Positions 7,719 to 15,574 of a stretch of 64,000 nucleotides of DNA are shown here, one piece after another. A program made the translations under genes and the position numbers. Positions within the stretch are counted from its first letter, which is position 1; each line of letters opens with the position of its first letter. Under the pieces are notes generated by a model. The model was given only the letters and a program-made list of their open reading frames with translations, searched no databases and had not been told where the DNA came from. The stretch is from Limiplasma sp034927815 (GTDB taxonomy: Bacteria > Bacillota > Clostridia > Christensenellales > Aristaeellaceae), in assembly GCA_034927815.1 (NCBI GenBank), contig JAYFPK010000014.1, forward strand, positions 57,719 to 121,718. The letters are read 5' to 3'.

Positions 7719-9469
7719 AGCGCGGGTTTGCCTCCCTTCGGCGGAAGCTGCTGCAGGCGGTGCTGCCGTTGATTATCGTGCCGCTGGTGCTGAGCATCGC
7801 CGTCACCTACACCATGACGGTGAACCGGCAGCAGGCCCAGTCCCGCAGCTTCATGAGCAATATTCTGGAGCAGGTGTCCGGCAACCTGGACCGGTACATG
7901 CGGGACCTGAACGTCCTCTCCATGATGCCCCTGGCGGAGGAGAGCATCCTAGACATTTTGCGAAACCGCGTCAACAGCGGGCCCAGGTTTATCACCATGG
8001 AGGAGCGGCTGGCCGTAAGCCGCTTTCACGCGGCGCTGATGTATGAGCGCAGCGAGATCCAGGGCTATCTCCTCTTTGCCCTGGACGGCACGCTGCTGGC
8101 CAGCACGGAGCACGACGTAAAGAGCGCGTGGCGGCCCCAGGAGGAAGGCTGGATGGAGGCCGCCCGCAAGGCCGAGGGCAGGCTGGTGTTTCTGCCCCGC
8201 AACATCCCCGCCTATTATACCTCCACCAGCGAGGCGGTGCTCTCCGTCACCCGGATGATACTGGACCCAAGCTCCTTCAAGGAGATCGGGTTTGTGAAAA
8301 TAGACCTGAACTATGACGGGTTCCGCAAAATCCTCTATCCCCAGGACAACCAGCTGACCCGGTTTTTCGTCTATGCCAACACCAACGAGATGATTTATCC
8401 CAACACCCTGGAGAGGGAGGCCTTCCTTCCCAAGGGAAACCTGCTGGAGATCGACGGAACGGATTATTTGGCTTCCAGCATCACCTCCTCCTATTCCGGC
8501 ATCACCGTCTACCTGCTCTACTCCAACGATGTTTTGCAAAAGGACGCCCGGGATATCCAGCGGGTGATGGTGAGCATTTCCCTGGGGTTCTTGCTTTTGT
8601 CCATTGTGGTGTGCGTGGGTTTCGCCAGCCATCTGACCAAGCCGCTTCGGGCGCTGCGCAAGGACATGCTTGCCTTTGGCAAGGGTGATCTTTCCCTGCG
8701 GACCCAAAGCCAAAGCAACGACGAGATCGGCATCCTTTCCAGCGGCTTCAACGACATGGCCCAGCGCATCCAGACCCTGGTACGGGAAAACTACCAAATT
8801 CAACTCAACCGCTGGGAGGCGGAGGTGCTTTTGCTGCAAAGCCAGATGAACCCGCATTTTCTTTATAACACTTTGGAAACCATCAGCATGAGCGCCATGA
8901 ACCACGATGACCTGGAAACCAGCGACATCGTAGCCAGGCTGGGTAAAATGCTCCGCTATTCCGTGTCGGTGCAAAAGGAGCTGGTAAAGCTCAGGGCGGA
9001 GGTTCAGTTTTGCGAGGACTATCTGCAGCTGCAAGCGCTGCGGCTTGGGAGCAAGCTGCAATACGAAATCAACCTGGCGGCGGAACTGGAAGACTGCCTT
9101 GTACCCAAGCTGATTTTGCAGCCCTTTGTGGAAAACGTGGTCATGCACGCCTTGGGCCAGGAGCCCGTGCATGTGTGGATCGTGGCGCTGGTTCAGTGGG
9201 ACCGGCTTTTGCTGCTGATCAAGGACAACGGCGTGGGCATGACCGGCGAGCAATGCCGGCTCATCCAGGAGCGGATGTACGCGGAAGAAACCCCGTGGCA
9301 GGGAAGCCCCGAGGGGCTCTCCCAAGGGGGAATTGCGCTGCGCAACGTGCATCAGCGCATTCAGCTTCTCTACGGCAGCGATTACGGCGTCAGCATTCTC
9401 AGCTCCCGGCCCGGAGAGACGCTGTTTCTGGTAAGCCTCCCCCTTTTGTGGACCGAGGGTGATGAATGA
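7715..9469 (+). CDS. Sensor histidine kinase, YesM family, 584 aa
   Basis: Membrane sensor kinase. A first membrane helix at about residues 12-34 is followed by an extracellular sensor domain of roughly 250 residues, a second helix near 285-306 and a HAMP segment (LTKPLRALRKDMLAFGKGDLS). The His_kinase core is QMNPHFLYNTLE with His381 as phosphoacceptor; the HATPase has FVENVVMHAL (N box) and IKDNGVGMT (G box). YesM-type kinases usually sense extracellular sugars or their binding proteins. The ATGA overlaps on both sides show tight coupling with the lactonase and the regulator. Confidence 0.95.
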   Translation: MKRGFASLRRKLLQAVLPLIIVPLVLSIAVTYTMTVNRQQAQSRSFMSNILEQVSGNLDRYMRDLNVLSMMPLAEESILDILRNRVNSGPRFITMEERLAVSRFHAALMYERSEIQGYLLFALDGTLLASTEHDVKSAWRPQEEGWMEAARKAEGRLVFLPRNIPAYYTSTSEAVLSVTRMILDPSSFKEIGFVKIDLNYDGFRKILYPQDNQLTRFFVYANTNEMIYPNTLEREAFLPKGNLLEIDGTDYLASSITSSYSGITVYLLYSNDVLQKDARDIQRVMVSISLGFLLLSIVVCVGFASHLTKPLRALRKDMLAFGKGDLSLRTQSQSNDEIGILSSGFNDMAQRIQTLVRENYQIQLNRWEAEVLLLQSQMNPHFLYNTLETISMSAMNHDDLETSDIVARLGKMLRYSVSVQKELVKLRAEVQFCEDYLQLQALRLGSKLQYEINLAAELEDCLVPKLILQPFVENVVMHALGQEPVHVWIVALVQWDRLLLLIKDNGVGMTGEQCRLIQERMYAEETPWQGSPEGLSQGGIALRNVHQRIQLLYGSDYGVSILSSRPGETLFLVSLPLLWTEGDE

Positions 9470-10197
9470 TGAGGGAAAAGCAACGGGTTTTATTGGTGGA
9501 GGACGAGGAGATCATCCGCAAGGGCATCAAGAAGATGATCGAGCAGGTGATCGGCGGATACGAGGTATGCGGCGAGGCCGCCAACGGGCAGGAAGCCATC
9601 CGCATGATGCAATACGTCCAGCCGGATGTGATCGTAACGGATATCCGCATGGAGCTCCTCAGCGGCCTGGAGCTGATCCAGAAGGTGCGCGTGCACAACG
9701 AAAAGCTGCCCATTATCATCATCAGCGGCCACGCGGATTTTCGCTACGCCCAGCAGGCCATCTCCTACGGCGCGTCCGCCTACCTGATCAAGCCCGTGGA
9801 CCGGATCGAGCTTATGCAAGCCCTTGCCAAAGCCTGCCCCGCCCAGGAGAACTCCCAGGAGGCCGAGGATCATAACCAGATGATCGTGAAGGTCAAAAGC
9901 GCGATCCTCAAGCAGCTGGACGGGGATATCTCCTTGCGCAGCATTGCCAACGAGGTGGGCCTCAACCACCAGTACCTTTCCGCCCTGTTCAAAAGCATCA
10001 CAGGGGAGAACTTTTCCCATTACGTGACCCGCAAGCGCATCGAAAAGGCGCGGCAGCTCCTTGTGACCTCGGGGCTGAAGGTATACGAAATCGCGGAGCT
10101 GACGGGCTACCGCAGCGAGAAGCATTTCTCCAACAGCTTCAAGGCCATCACAGGCGTTACGCCTACGGAATACCGAAACGCCAACCCAAGGCCCTAG
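9466..10197 (+). CDS. AraC-type response regulator, YesN family but compact (243 aa)
   Basis: The receiver domain covers residues 7-120, with acidic residues Glu12/Asp13, phosphoacceptor Asp59 in VIVTDIRM and Lys109 in LIKPVD. A two-helix-turn-helix AraC domain occupies about 140-240 (LRSIANEVGLNHQYLSALFK, then YEIAELTGYRSEKHFSNSFK and GVTPTEYR). YesN proteins are usually about 350-550 residues because of a long linker domain; here it is missing, so the receiver joins the HTH almost directly. It probably activates the divergent importer operon when phosphorylated by the upstream kinase. Confidence 0.93.
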   Translation: MMREKQRVLLVEDEEIIRKGIKKMIEQVIGGYEVCGEAANGQEAIRMMQYVQPDVIVTDIRMELLSGLELIQKVRVHNEKLPIIIISGHADFRYAQQAISYGASAYLIKPVDRIELMQALAKACPAQENSQEAEDHNQMIVKVKSAILKQLDGDISLRSIANEVGLNHQYLSALFKSITGENFSHYVTRKRIEKARQLLVTSGLKVYEIAELTGYRSEKHFSNSFKAITGVTPTEYRNANPRP

Positions 10198-10402
10198 GGC
10201 TCCGGGCCAGGACGCTTGGATGCCCGGGCTTTGCCGCCTTATCCCATTCTTTTGCGCTTGACTCGAAAGAATGTCATTGTCCTTGCGCCAAGGCCGCCTG
10301 TTTTACCGCCTTTGGGAGGGCCTCACAAAGCCAGTCCAGGCGCCGGTTTCACAGCGCAAGGGATTCCATGGATTTCCTTCCCTGATTTCTTCGCATTTTT
10401 TC

Positions 10403-10431
10403 TTGACAGGCTTCCACGGCTAGTGTATACT
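10403..10431 (+). promoter_or_regulatory. Consensus sigmaA promoter of tRNA-Trp
   Basis: TTGACA (10403-10408), 17 bases, TATACT (10426-10431). The tRNA begins 18 bases after the -10. The stretch 10198-10402 before it holds no gene that I can support, only a weak GC hairpin at 10202-10227. Confidence 0.85.
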
Positions 10432-10448
10432 GTGTAACGGTTGTCCTA

Positions 10449-10522
10449 AGGGGCATGGTGTAATGGTAACACGTGGGTCTCCAAAACCTTTGTTGAGGGT
10501 TCGAGTCCTTCTGCCCCTGCCA
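10449..10522 (+). tRNA. tRNA-Trp (anticodon CCA), CCA end encoded
   Basis: Acceptor AGGGGCA pairs with TGCCCCT. The D arm is TGGTGTAATGGTAACAC, the anticodon loop is CTCCAAA, and the T arm contains GGTTCGAGTCC. G73 is followed by an encoded CCA at 10520-10522. Confidence 0.95.
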
Positions 10523-10525
10523 AGG

Positions 10526-10561
10526 CGAGCCGCTTCGATTCGTTCAGGTGGCTCGTTTTTT
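10526..10561 (+). terminator. Rho-independent terminator of tRNA-Trp
   Basis: Stem CGAGCCGCTT / AGGTGGCTCG (10 bp with two G-T pairs) followed by TTTTTT. Confidence 0.85.
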
Positions 10562-10794
10562 ATTGCCTGGATTGGGTTTTGGCCGCTTTTCGCGGCCTGG
10601 ATCGCAACTCCCTTTTAGCAAAATCCCCTCCATCCTCAAAGCGTTCTCCTCCATCGCCCGTACCGGCGTCTTTCCATTCCCGCCGTGCCCCCAAAAGAAA
10701 TTGCATCGCAAAGGGATTTTCGTGGTTTTTACCACAGAATCTTCTTGCCAAAGACGGTATGATACACACGAACCAAGGAAAGGAAGTGTTTGCG

Positions 10795-11538
10795 ATGATT
10801 CGTCAAATCATTCATATTGACCAGGAGAAATGCAATGGCTGCGGCCTGTGCGCCGCGGCTTGTCATGAAGGAGCCATCGGCATGGTGGACGGCAAGGCGA
10901 CTTTGCTCCGGGACGACTATTGCGACGGGCTGGGGAATTGCTTGCCCGTCTGCCCCACCGGCGCCATCACCTTTGAGGAGCGGGAAGCTTTGGCTTACAA
11001 TGAAGAGGAAGTCAAGCGCAACCAGGCCCAGGCTCAGGCCGCCGCCCACGCCGGGCCTCCTGCCGGAGGCTGCCCCGGCAGCCGCGCCCACGCCATCCAG
11101 CGCCATGCAAGCGCCGAGGCCCAGGCGTCTTCCAGCCCCCGCCCAGGCCCTGGGGCTTCCCCGGCAAGCAACGTCAGCCAGCTGAACCAGTGGCCTGTGC
11201 AGATCAAGCTGGTGCCTGTCAACGCCCCTTACTTTGAAAACGCCCACCTGCTGGTGGCGGCGGACTGCGCCGCCTACGCCTACGCCGGGTTCCATCAGGA
11301 TTTTATGCGCAACAAGATCACCATCATCGGCTGCCCCAAGCTGGATGAAGGGGATTACAGCGAGAAGCTCACCGCCATCCTCAAGGGGAACAACATCAAG
11401 TCCGTCACCGTGGTACGCATGGAGGTGCCCTGCTGCGGCGGTCTGGAGCATGCCGTGATCACCGCCTTGCAGAACTGTGGCAAGATGATCCCCTGGCAGA
11501 CGGTTACCATCGGCACAGAGGGAGACATTTTAGAGTAA
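10795..11538 (+). CDS. Two-cluster 4Fe-4S ferredoxin-like protein with C-terminal domain, 247 aa
   Basis: The N-terminal 60 residues carry two 4Fe-4S motifs, CNGCGLCAAACHEGAI and CDGLGNCLPVCPTGAI. A low-complexity linker rich in Ala, Pro, Gln and Ser follows (about residues 75-135). The C-terminal domain runs from WPVQIKLVPVNAPYF to the end and contains further Cys, including GCPKLD and VPCCGGLEHAV. Clostridial proteins of this arrangement are annotated only as ferredoxins; an electron-transfer role with a second metal or thiol site in the C-terminal domain is inferred. ATG 10795 follows AAGGAAAGGAAG. The gap 10562-10794 holds nothing else beyond a small GTGGT/ACCAC hairpin. Confidence 0.88.
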   Translation: MIRQIIHIDQEKCNGCGLCAAACHEGAIGMVDGKATLLRDDYCDGLGNCLPVCPTGAITFEEREALAYNEEEVKRNQAQAQAAAHAGPPAGGCPGSRAHAIQRHASAEAQASSSPRPGPGASPASNVSQLNQWPVQIKLVPVNAPYFENAHLLVAADCAAYAYAGFHQDFMRNKITIIGCPKLDEGDYSEKLTAILKGNNIKSVTVVRMEVPCCGGLEHAVITALQNCGKMIPWQTVTIGTEGDILE

Positions 11539-11597
11539 GGCCCAGGACATGAAATCAGCTTCCCAAGACTACACTACTTCATAAGGAGGGTTTGCTC

Positions 11598-11786
11598 ATG
11601 AAGGCGACAATCGACCGTGATGGATGCATCGGGTGCGGCCTGTGCTGCGATATCTGCCCGGAGGTGTTCCGCCTGGCGGACGACAATCTGGCGGAGGTCT
11701 ACGGCCCGGTTACCGAAAAGAACCTGGCCGCCGCCCGGGAGGCCGAGCAATCCTGCCCGGTGTCTGTGATTCAGGTAGATGAATAG
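11598..11786 (+). CDS. Small single-cluster 4Fe-4S ferredoxin, 62 aa
   Basis: Cys10, Cys13 and Cys16 in CIGCGLC and a distal Cys52 in SCPVSVIQ form the usual ligand set of monocluster ferredoxins. Extra Cys17 and Cys20 lie next to the cluster. The acidic composition and 62-residue length are normal. It is a cytosolic one-electron carrier. The gene starts 59 bases after the larger ferredoxin, behind ATAAGGAGGG, so the two are probably one transcription unit ending at the terminator at 11805. Confidence 0.93.
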   Translation: MKATIDRDGCIGCGLCCDICPEVFRLADDNLAEVYGPVTEKNLAAAREAEQSCPVSVIQVDE

Positions 11787-11804
11787 GCGCTTTGCGCACT
11801 CCAC

Positions 11805-11840
11805 GGAAAAAGCCCTCCTGGAAGCAGGAGGGCTTTTTCC
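11805..11840. terminator. Bidirectional terminator between ferredoxin and ABC exporter genes
   Basis: Perfect 16-bp stem, GGAAAAAGCCCTCCTG / CAGGAGGGCTTTTTCC, with a GAAG loop. T runs on both strands let it serve the convergent genes. Confidence 0.9.
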
Positions 11841-11871
11841 TTATCCGGCGCGCGCTCCGGCCCGCCGGGAC

Positions 11872-13623
11872 TTATCCCGCGAACTGGCTGTGGTAGAGCC
11901 TGGCGTAGAAGCCGTTTTGCTCCAGCAGCTCCTGATGGGTGCCCCGCTCCACGATATGCCCCTTGTCCATCACCAGAATCTGATCCGCGTTTTGGATGGT
12001 GGATAAGCGGTGGGCCACCACAAAGCTGGTGCGGCCTTGCATCAGGTGGTCGAAGGCGGTCTGCACCTCCAGCTCGGTCCGGGTGTCGATGGAGGAAGTA
12101 GCTTCGTCCAGAATCAACATGGAGGGCACGGCCAGCATCACCCGGGTGATGCACAACAGCTGCTTTTGCCCCTGGGCCAGGCTTCCCCCATCCTCCTCAA
12201 TCACGGTGTCATAGCCATGGGACAACCGCCTGATAAAGCGGTCCGCCTTGGTGAGCTTCGCCGCGGCCACGATCTCCTCCTGGGTGGCGTCCTCCCGGCC
12301 CATGGCGATGTTCTCCCGGATGGTTCCCGCCTTCAGCCACGTATCCTGGAGCACCATGCCAAAGGAGCGCCTGAGGCTGGAGCGGGTCACCTGGCGGATG
12401 TCCCGGCCGCTCACCTGGATCGAGCCCCCATCGATCTCATAAAAGCGCATCAGCAGGTTGATCAGGGTGGTCTTTCCGCAGCCCGTGGGCCCCACGATGG
12501 CAATGCGCTGCCCCAAGGTGGCATTCAGATTCAAATCCTGGATGAACTTGCGCTTGGGATCGTAGGAGAAATCCACGGACCGGAAGGATACGCTGCCGTC
12601 CGGCTGCTCCAGGACAACGGCCTGGGGCTGCTTGGCCACCTCCGGCGGCTCGTCCAGCAGCTCAAACAGGCGCTGGGCGCATACCAAGGCGTTTTGAAGC
12701 TCCGTAGCCACGCCGGAAATCTCGTTGAAGGGCTTGGTGTAATGATTGGCATAGCTCAAAAAGGAGGAGAGCAAGCCCACCGTAATCCCGCCGGAGGCAA
12801 TGGCCACCAGCGCTCCGCTGACCCCCACCCCCGCGAAAACCAGCGCGTTCACAAAGCGGGTGGAGGGAAAGGTGATGGAGGAAATAAAGATAGCCTTCAG
12901 GGAGCTGTCCGCCAGCCGCTCGTTGATGTGGTCAAAGCGGGCCTGTATCTTATCCTCCTGGGAGAAGGCCCGCACGGTCTTTTGATGGGTGACCATCTCC
13001 TCCACCAAGGCGGTCTGCTCGCCCCGGTCCCGGCTTTGCCTGGCGAAAAGGGCATAGCTGCGCTTGGCAAAGTTGGCCGCCACCAACAGGGAAACCGGGG
13101 TCAGCAGCACCACCACCGTGGCGATCACCGGCTGGATCACAAACATGATTACCAAGGTCCCCAGGATGGTCAGCACTCCGGAGAAGAGCTGGGAAAAGCC
13201 CAGCAGCAAGCCGTCCGCGAACTGCTCCACATCCGCGATGATCCGGCTTACCAAATCCCCGGTGGGATGGCTGTCCAGCATGGACAGGGGGAGCTTTTGC
13301 AAATGGGCAAAGGCGTCGCAGCGCATCTGCCGCATGGTTTGAAAGGTGATGCGGTTGTTGCACAGGCCCATGCCCCACTGGGCCACGGCGGAGGCCGCCA
13401 CTACCAAAATGATGGTCACGAGGATGGGGGCAATGCCCGCAAAATCCACCTGCCCCTGGGCCAGCATCCGGTCGATGGCCTGCCCCGTCAGCACCGGCAC
13501 ATACAGCGTGCCCGCCACAGACACCACGCACAGCAGCGCGGACAGGACGATCATTCCCCAATACTTCCTGGCATAGCGCAGCACCCGGCCAAGGATTTGC
13601 CATTGATGAACCCCTGTTTTCAT
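11872..13623 (-). CDS. ABC exporter half-transporter, subunit with canonical Walker B, 583 aa
   Basis: Six-helix exporter domain (residues 1-330) followed by a nucleotide-binding domain. Walker A is GPTGCGKTT, Walker B is MLILDEATSSID with the catalytic Glu, and the H-loop is VVAHRLST. The signature is altered to SLAQGQKQ. Together with the upstream partner it makes an asymmetric heterodimer of the BmrCD/TM287-288 kind, in which this subunit's Walker motifs and the partner's signature form the single working ATP site. ATG 13623 overlaps the partner's TGA and follows AAGGAGG. The substrate (drug, lipid or peptide) cannot be told from sequence. Confidence 0.93.
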   Translation of the reverse strand: MKTGVHQWQILGRVLRYARKYWGMIVLSALLCVVSVAGTLYVPVLTGQAIDRMLAQGQVDFAGIAPILVTIILVVAASAVAQWGMGLCNNRITFQTMRQMRCDAFAHLQKLPLSMLDSHPTGDLVSRIIADVEQFADGLLLGFSQLFSGVLTILGTLVIMFVIQPVIATVVVLLTPVSLLVAANFAKRSYALFARQSRDRGEQTALVEEMVTHQKTVRAFSQEDKIQARFDHINERLADSSLKAIFISSITFPSTRFVNALVFAGVGVSGALVAIASGGITVGLLSSFLSYANHYTKPFNEISGVATELQNALVCAQRLFELLDEPPEVAKQPQAVVLEQPDGSVSFRSVDFSYDPKRKFIQDLNLNATLGQRIAIVGPTGCGKTTLINLLMRFYEIDGGSIQVSGRDIRQVTRSSLRRSFGMVLQDTWLKAGTIRENIAMGREDATQEEIVAAAKLTKADRFIRRLSHGYDTVIEEDGGSLAQGQKQLLCITRVMLAVPSMLILDEATSSIDTRTELEVQTAFDHLMQGRTSFVVAHRLSTIQNADQILVMDKGHIVERGTHQELLEQNGFYARLYHSQFAG

Positions 13624-15371
13624 GCCGCGCCTCCTTGATGCTGGGAATGGTAGATTTCCTGGTAGACCCGGCAGGAGGCCAGCAGCTCCTCGTGGGTGCC
13701 GCTGCCCACCAGCGCCCCATCCTCCAGCACCAAAATCACATCCGAGAAGCGCACGGTGGACGCCCGCTGGGAGGTTATAAAAACCGTCATTTTCCCGGCA
13801 AGCCCCCGCAGGGCCTTTCGCAGCGCCGCGTCGGTGGCAAAGTCCAAGGCGGAGGAGCTGTCGTCCAGGATCAAAATAGAAGGCTTGCGAACCAGCGCCC
13901 GGGCGATGGTCAGGCGCTGCCTCTGCCCGCCGGACACATTGCGCCCGTTTTGTTCGATTATTTCCTCCAGGCCTCCAGGCTTCCCTTGCACCACTTCCGC
14001 GGCCTGGGCCAGGCGCAGGGCCTCCCACAGGTCCTCCTGGGCGGCGCTTTCGTCGCCCCAGAGCAGGTTCTCCCGGATGGTTCCCCGAAAGAGCGTGGCA
14101 TGCTGGGGTACCACGCCGATATCCTTGCGCAAGATATACAAAGGCTGCCGCCGGACATCCACGCCTCCCACCAGCACCCGCCCCTGGGCGGCCTCGTAAA
14201 ACCGGGGGATCAAATTCACCAGCGTGCTTTTGCCGGAGCCGGTTCCGCCGATAATGCCCACGGTTTGCCCGGCTTCCACTTGGAAGCTGATATCGCTGAG
14301 GGCCTCCTCTCCCGCGCCCTGGTAGCGCATGGAGACGTGGTCAAAGCAAACGGACTTGGCCCGGAAATCCGCCTCCGGCTCCCGCCCTTGGGTTTCCCCC
14401 GCGCCCGTGCCCCCGGCGTGCTCCTCTTGCGCCTTTTGCGTCAGCACCTGTTCAATCCGCGAGGCGCAGGCCAAAGATTTGGTAAGGGTGAGGAGTAAAT
14501 TCGCAAACTTGATCAGCTCCACCAAGATTTGGGACAGGTAGTTGACCAGCGCCACCACCGCCCCTTGGGTGAGCAGCCCTCCCTGTACTTGCATGCCGCC
14601 GCTCCAAAGCAGCGCGATCAGGGCCACGTTCACGATGACATAGGTCAAGGGGTTCATCAGGGCGGATATCCGCCCCACCTGGGACTGCTTGGCCGTCAGC
14701 AGCCCATGCTCGCGCTCGAACCCCAGAACCTCCGTTTCCTCCTTGGTAAAGGCCCGGATCACCCGGACACCCGTCAGGGTCTCCCGGACCCGCAGCAGCA
14801 CCCGGTCCAGACGCCCTTGCACCTCCCGGTGGCCGGGAATGGTGATGGACATCAGCAGCCAGACCACCAAAGCCAGCAAGGGGATCATGACCAGGAAGAC
14901 CATGGCCACCCGGGAATCCACCGTAAAGGCCATCACCGCAGCGCCCACCACCACAAAGGGGGAGCGCAGCAAAAGGCGCAGCGTCATGTTCACCCCCGTT
15001 TGCACCTGGTTGATATCCGTGGTGATGCGGTTGATGAGCATGGGGGTTCCCAGGGTATCCAACTGGGAGTAGGAAAACCTCTGAATATGGGCAAAGAAGG
15101 CCTGCCGCAGCTTCTTGCCAAAGCCCACGGCCGCCTTGGCCGCATGATACTGGGCAATCAGCGAAACCACAAGCCCCACCATGCCGCAGGCGATGAGCAG
15201 CAAGCCCATCCACAGCACATAGGAATGATTCCTCTCCCCGATTCCCCGGTCGATGATGGAAGCCATGATCAGGGGCACCAGCAGCTCCAGCAGCGCTTCC
15301 AACAGCTTGAACAGCGGGCTGATGATTGCCTCTTTGCGGTAGTCCTTCAGGTATACAAGTAGCGTCTTCAT
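13620..15371 (-). CDS. ABC exporter half-transporter, degenerate-site subunit, 583 aa
   Basis: Exporter fold with six helices, then an ATPase domain with Walker A GGTGSGKST and an intact signature VSGGQRQRL. Walker B reads LILDDSSSALD (Asp for the catalytic Glu), and the H-loop His is replaced by Gln in FITSQRAST. These losses define the non-hydrolysing site of heterodimeric exporters. The chosen ATG at 15371 follows TGGAGG by 4 bases; an in-frame ATG at 15389 lacks a ribosome site. It is the first gene of a two-gene operon and has exactly the same length as its partner. Confidence 0.93.
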   Translation of the reverse strand: MKTLLVYLKDYRKEAIISPLFKLLEALLELLVPLIMASIIDRGIGERNHSYVLWMGLLLIACGMVGLVVSLIAQYHAAKAAVGFGKKLRQAFFAHIQRFSYSQLDTLGTPMLINRITTDINQVQTGVNMTLRLLLRSPFVVVGAAVMAFTVDSRVAMVFLVMIPLLALVVWLLMSITIPGHREVQGRLDRVLLRVRETLTGVRVIRAFTKEETEVLGFEREHGLLTAKQSQVGRISALMNPLTYVIVNVALIALLWSGGMQVQGGLLTQGAVVALVNYLSQILVELIKFANLLLTLTKSLACASRIEQVLTQKAQEEHAGGTGAGETQGREPEADFRAKSVCFDHVSMRYQGAGEEALSDISFQVEAGQTVGIIGGTGSGKSTLVNLIPRFYEAAQGRVLVGGVDVRRQPLYILRKDIGVVPQHATLFRGTIRENLLWGDESAAQEDLWEALRLAQAAEVVQGKPGGLEEIIEQNGRNVSGGQRQRLTIARALVRKPSILILDDSSSALDFATDAALRKALRGLAGKMTVFITSQRASTVRFSDVILVLEDGALVGSGTHEELLASCRVYQEIYHSQHQGGAA

Positions 15372-15399
15372 ACTGCCTCCAGGCGACATTTTCCCATGT

Positions 15400-15405
15400 A
15401 TTGTA
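15400..15405 (-). promoter_or_regulatory. Candidate -10 box for the ABC exporter operon
   Basis: TACAAT on the minus strand, about 29 bases upstream of the start codon. The -35 region is only a T run. A GGGAC-TTC-GTCCC-TTTTTT hairpin (15439-15457) on the plus strand lies just upstream; no rightward gene ends there. Confidence 0.4.
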
Positions 15406-15503
15406 CCACAAGTGAGCGTGGGAAAAAAGGAGGAGGGGGGGACTTCGTCCCTTTTTTGGGGTCACGCATATACCAGTCACCGCCCCAAACGCTCCTGCCC
15501 CAC

Positions 15504-15538
15504 AAAAAAACCGCTCCCGTAGCGAGCTACGGGAGCGG
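15504..15538 (-). terminator. Terminator of the opp operon
   Basis: A 12-bp perfect stem CCGCTCCCGTAG / CTACGGGAGCGG with a 4-base loop, followed on the minus strand by seven T. It lies 37 bases past the oppA stop. Confidence 0.92.
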
Positions 15539-15574
15539 AAGGGAAAACCAGGTATACAGCCCGTTACAGAGCGC

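Noticed and set aside
10216..10437. 73-codon frame before tRNA-Trp
   Set aside because: Covers the tRNA promoter and has no ribosome site.
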